The notes under the pieces are model-generated. The model was not told where the DNA came from, made no database searches, and saw only the letters and a list, made by a program, of their open reading frames with translations. A stretch of 64,000 bases of DNA from Sabellastarte sp. h YS-2021 (Eukaryota > Annelida > Polychaeta > Sabellida > Sabellidae): the NCBI GenBank assembly GCA_964017235.1, contig OZ024938.1:10407454-10471453 (forward strand), written 5' to 3'. Of this stretch, positions 60,092-64,000 are shown in pieces; position 1 is the first letter of the stretch, and each line of letters begins with the position of its first letter. The position numbers and the translations under genes were made by a program.

Positions 60092-60989
60092 GTGAGTTAT
60101 GTATAGTTTATAGTGTTAAGTTAAAAAATTTTAAGGAAACAAAGTAATTTTCTAAAACAAGAATTTCAAAGAGCAGGCTAAATTTCATTGAAATGAATCC
60201 GTCCAATAATATCTGCTGGTAGATATAATTGACAGCTCACTGGTCAATGAAATGTCACAAAAATGCAATAGGTATGACTTATTAACATTCACCAAATTTG
60301 TGTGTTATAGAGAGAGAGGAGTAACAATATTTGTAAAGGAATGTGTAGTATGAGCTAGTACTTTTCTAATGCAGTCTCCAAAATAATACCTGCAAGTTAA
60401 AGTACAAAGTAGAGTTGCACCCAGGTACACAAAAAGACCATAGACACCGAGGTTTCTGAGAGAGAGATAGTTTCTAGAGAGACAATCTCTCAAGATAATT
60501 GTTTAATATTAAACAAATTTAGATATTTTGACACCCATTATGTCTATTCTTTGCAGGAACGTTAAAACGATATAAACGTTTTTTTTAATTGCCATCAGAC
60601 ATGGTTCTTTAGGTAAAACTCTTTAATTCAAATTTCACCACTTGGACAGTTCAAGCTGGCGAAATCTGAAACAGTAGTAACTGAAAGTGGTTGTAAACAA
60701 GGTGACCCAATTGTATCATATCTGTTTACGTTCTGTGGTCACATACTCAGTTATCTAGTGGAATTCGAAAAAATACAGGAATAACTAAAAAGAAAAACGA
60801 ATTTAAATTATCACAATTTGCAAATAGTACAATTCTTTCTACTGTTCTACTATTGAAATTTCTAGATCCTTTTCTGGTTTAAAGGTGATTTGGATTGGAC
60901 AAAGAAACATTCAGTTGATAAATTATGAGTGAGTGCACCCTTAGCTTGGGGAACCTTTAAGTTGATTTAGTTAGACTCAGATTTTCAGT

Positions 60990-61120
60990 AGATTTGCATT
61001 ATTGTATAGATAATGGCTGAGTGGCGCTCCATTATATAAACTTAATGGCCTGAGGCCCAACGGGCCAAAGAGTCATTAAGTTTACATAATGGAAGTGCCA
61101 CGAGGATAATGCAAATTTGT
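60990..61120. repeat. Foldback (hairpin) element inside the LINE relic
   Basis: GATTTGCATTATT at the left and GGATAATGCAAATTTG at the right; inside, CCATTATATAAACTTAATGG pairs with the inverse CATTAAGTTTACATAATGG; the centre is GGCCC-AAC-GGGCC. A three-base loop makes it a near-complete hairpin. Confidence 0.65.
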
Positions 61121-62038
61121 TGTGGTGAGTGTTTCATGTTACTTTATTGATCTGTGCTTATTTTAAGACAGTAAGCTATTATTTTTGTGTTTCAGGCATT
61201 GAAAGTACTAGAAACTGGAAAATTACTTGTTTTATTTTCTGTTGAAGTTTTTGGGTTTCTCAAGATTTTTATTTTACGCGCTTCTTTGTCTCTTAATTTT
61301 GAATCAAAGAAAAATGCCTCCTGGAAAGACTGTCTCCTGGAAAAAAAGCCTCATAGAAAGAATGCCTACTCCACATGTATTTGTATTTCAGAAACACCTC
61401 CTATGAAAATTAATCCACAACATTAAGAAAACAAATTCATTTCAACCACAAACAGTATATCATTTTAGAAGTATATAACAAACTGTAATAAGGTAAATTA
61501 AACTGTTTATTTTGAACTTAAAAACATCGAAAATTTAAATCAAATTTGAACCCAGCAGTAATGCATTTTAGTACTGCATTATAGCACTGCATTTTTTTTC
61601 TCATTTTACTTCAGTAAATTCTGAGTCACTAAAAACACTCCTTTTAATATAGTATGCAGAGTTAGATTTTAGCATTGAGTTTGTTTGAAAGGTAGCTGAT
61701 CCTTTGATTAAGTTCACAGAAGATTATTGTAAAGTCAGATTGTAAAGAAATGCAAAGAATTAAAAAATATCCAACTTTATAAATTGAATTGCTTGTTTTG
61801 TATTTGTCAGAAGGTATTTTATCAAGGTAGTATTTTTTCTTGAGGTATTTTTCCATGAACTCTGAATGTCATTCAGAATTTGTAAATATACCCACTGAAC
61901 TAATTAATATAAAAGAAGTTGTGAAAACATTTCAATATTGAATGCATTGTGCTGAGGATGACTGGCAAATACCCTCTTGTTCTTGGCAGACTGGCCATTA
62001 AGCTAAACCACATTCCACTGTTAGAAAATAATGTAGTG

Positions 62039-62074
62039 TTAACTCTCCATTATGCAAAAATAATGGAGAGTTGA
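62039..62074. repeat. Perfect 13-bp-arm hairpin
   Basis: AACTCTCCATTAT and ATAATGGAGAGTT are separated by about six bases, with TTA/TGACA partly extending the arms. The CCATTAT end resembles the foldback at 60990-61120. Confidence 0.6.
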
Positions 62075-62650
62075 CACAATGGAAGAGTCACCCGTCTGGG
62101 TTTTATAAGAATCATAAAACTCTTGGAAAAGGAGAATTCTTATTCCATTTAGTAAAGTAACTGTCATAAAAACTTTCATTATTTCCAAATTTGCCCATCT
62201 TTTTACATGTATCCCTTCTCCTGATGTTCACCTGATCAAAACTTTGAACACAATTCTTTTCATCTATGTTTGGGATGGTAAGCCAAATATAGTGAAATGG
62301 ATTGGATAACTCAAGAATATAATTGTGGTGGTCTTAGAATGACCTGTACGACAAAACTATCAAAACAGGGGTACTTTTTTCTAAATGTTTCTGAAGAAAC
62401 AATAACTCTCATTCACCAGCTAGATGAATTTTGACATCAGTGTCAATTTGTTTTTGCAATTCAGTTTCTGATAAGTTCTAAGTGGATACATTCAACAGAT
62501 GGGTAATTTTTTGAGGTATGTTACCATCTAAGACTGATGATGATCTCATGTCAGCTCCAATATGGTTTAATTCAAATATTTCCAGTGTAATGTTATATTT
62601 CCAGAATTGGCTTAATCATGGAATAATCTGTGCTGGGGATGTACTTTAAA

Positions 62651-63080
62651 TAAATGAGAACTTTACAAGTAATAAGGATTTGAAAATTGCCGTTAATAAA
62701 AAGAATTTTTTTTTGGATACCCTCCGACTTAAAGGCCATGAAACTACAGTTCGGATATCATCAGGGAGCTAATTCCACAAATTTGGATTATCATGGACAA
62801 AGCTGTGACTAAAGTGCTGTTTTTAGTTGTGCACTAAAGACATGAATTGTGTGGAACCTTTTGGTACCTCCTCAGGATTTTAAAATAAATTCTCCATGGT
62901 TTTTGGGAGACCCCAAATACCTTGACACATGGCATTGTATTAACTCATAAGGAAAAAGTTCAAGGCTATTATAAGTTCTAAATAAAAAGTCATATTAATC
63001 TTTTTCAAAGTCATTAAAGACAATAATATTACATGACTTCAACACAGAGTAACTCATAGAATCATTGGTAGCCAGGGGGG
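62651..63080. other. No feature recognised
   Basis: AT-rich; no SLC28 exon or repeat seen. Confidence 0.35.
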
Positions 63081-63304
63081 CCACGGTGGCAGTGGTAACA
63101 TTCTCACCTCCCATCTCTGGGCCGGGGTTCGGTTCCCGGCATGGCCTCATGTGGGAAAGCTGGTAGTTGCTTGCCGTTGGTCGGCAGTTTACAGTACAGA
63201 ACCCTGATGAACTGTATGAACTGGTTTCCTCTGCCCTTCCAACTACCCATCGTGATATGACCTGTACAGTGTTGAAAGCAATGTAAAACCCCAAATAAAT
63301 AAAT
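63081..63304 (+). repeat. tRNA-derived SINE, family 1, plus-strand copy
   Basis: Head GGGGCCACGGTGGCAGTGGT, B box GGTTCGGTTCCC, body as in the other copies, tail AAATAAATAAATAAA. AATCATTGGT before and AATCCTTGGT after it may be an aged target duplication. Confidence 0.85.
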
Positions 63305-63526
63305 AAAATCCTTGGTTACAACATAAAATGTTAATAAATGTAACAAAAATGTTGTTTTGGTAATATCTCTTCAGAAACTTTATTCGTTTATTTCTTTTTT
63401 CATGTTCAAAGATTAAGGTACTGTGGCAACATAATGGGTATTGAGTTAAACAGAAAACAAGTATACCCTTAAAATTGACTACATCTGAAATTCTGTTGGG
63501 CTATTTGAAACCTCCCCATTTTTTTC

Positions 63527-63840
63527 CTGTCAATACAGTTACAGTTTGGTCTAAGCTTTGCATGTGATGCTCCCAAAATATGGAATGAACTCCCGGATGA
63601 TGTACGATCTGCCACTTCTATTGCTTCCTTCAGAAAAAAACTTAAGGCATACCTATTCTGCCAAGCTTATCCTCCTTAGTATTTTCCACCCCATATGGTG
63701 TTCTCCGTGATGTCGACCATTGCTATGGATAAGGACAATGATTTTTTGTGACTATGCTTATGATGTTGAGCCTTAGAGTCTGTCACTTTGGCAGAGATTA
63801 AGCGCTATAAAAGTTGAATTGGAATTGGAATTTCATTGTG
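63527..63840 (+). mobile_element. LINE 3' end fragment (L2/CR1-like)
   Basis: Plus strand: FACDAPKIWNELPDDVRSAT then SFRKKLKAYLF and a stop, followed by a 3' UTR with GCGCTATAAAAGTTGAATTG and a GAATTG-type tail. 5' truncated. Confidence 0.8.
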
Positions 63841-64000
63841 AGCAAAGTAATACGTTTTATTTAAATTCAAGAAGTGGAAAAATTCTTTCAATGTCTGAAC
63901 TGAAAATCAACATGAAAATTATATGAGAAGAATGATATTTTTAAGAAAATTGGAACTACGCATAAAAAGCATTCTCCTTGTACACCATATGGTGACTGTT

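Larger units (their letters stand above)
60590..62650 (+). mobile_element. Decayed L1/Tx1-like LINE downstream of SLC28 exon 4
   Basis: Plus strand: ESGCKQGDPIVSYLFTFC and, one frame over, KLSQFANSTIL replace the usual GCRQGDP and QFADDTTL motifs of L1/Tx1 RTs. Further on WIGQRN, and near 62260 FIYVWDGKPNIVKWIG then EYNCGGLRMT, the conserved end of this group. Many stops. Interrupted by a foldback element at about 60990-61120. Confidence 0.75.

Noticed and set aside
61187-61426. Possible SLC28 exon after a TTTCAG acceptor
   Set aside because: Residues do not resemble the CNT core and end in low-complexity sequence; lies inside a LINE relic.

Overview
The window is animal nuclear DNA: AT-rich, with split genes, GT-AG introns, long gaps between genes and many transposon relics. 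Gene content and repeat types (a DIRS retroelement, 5S-rRNA-derived SINEs, tRNA-headed SINEs, non-LTR retrotransposons, many short TIR elements) fit a marine invertebrate, most likely a mollusc or other lophotrochozoan. The phylum is an inference; nothing here fixes the species.

Three host genes are visible, all on the plus strand. (1) Positions 3-257 are the last coding exon of a heparan sulfate 3-O-sulfotransferase whose start lies off the left edge. (2) 19944-27375 is a complete seven-exon DNAJC28 gene (380 codons: mitochondrial-type leader, split J domain with HPD, DUF1992). Its first exon was found by eye because it is only 113 bp. (3) From 45492 to the right edge are the first four coding exons of a concentrative nucleoside transporter (SLC28/CNT). 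The remaining exons should lie beyond 64000.

The rest is mostly mobile DNA. 1.8-4.1 kb: two tRNA-headed SINEs and a 540-bp palindrome-rich element. 4.86-9.78 kb: one nearly full-length but frameshifted DIRS element on the minus strand, with inverted terminal repeats and the diagnostic internal complementary region. 12.2-12.9 kb: fossil RNase H/recombinase pol fragment. 13.8-19.0 kb: three TA-flanked TIR elements, one interrupted by a 3.4-kb LINE with two ORFs. 19.45-19.88 kb: paired 5S-derived SINEs just upstream of DNAJC28. 23-35 kb: four small tandem arrays with unit lengths near 140-157 bp. 38-40 kb: two copies of a 500-bp TIR element. 41.8-44.7 kb: a tRNA-SINE nested in a 5S-SINE, a TIR element and a truncated LINE. 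The SLC28 introns hold LINE fragments of at least two clades, palindrome-rich elements and SINEs.

The host genes are functionally unrelated (glycan sulfation, mitochondrial chaperone-like protein, nucleoside uptake), so no operon or joint pathway is implied. The most unusual signal is in the short elements. Two groups carry family-specific motifs repeated several times in their ends, and the motif appears to have changed in every position together between related families.
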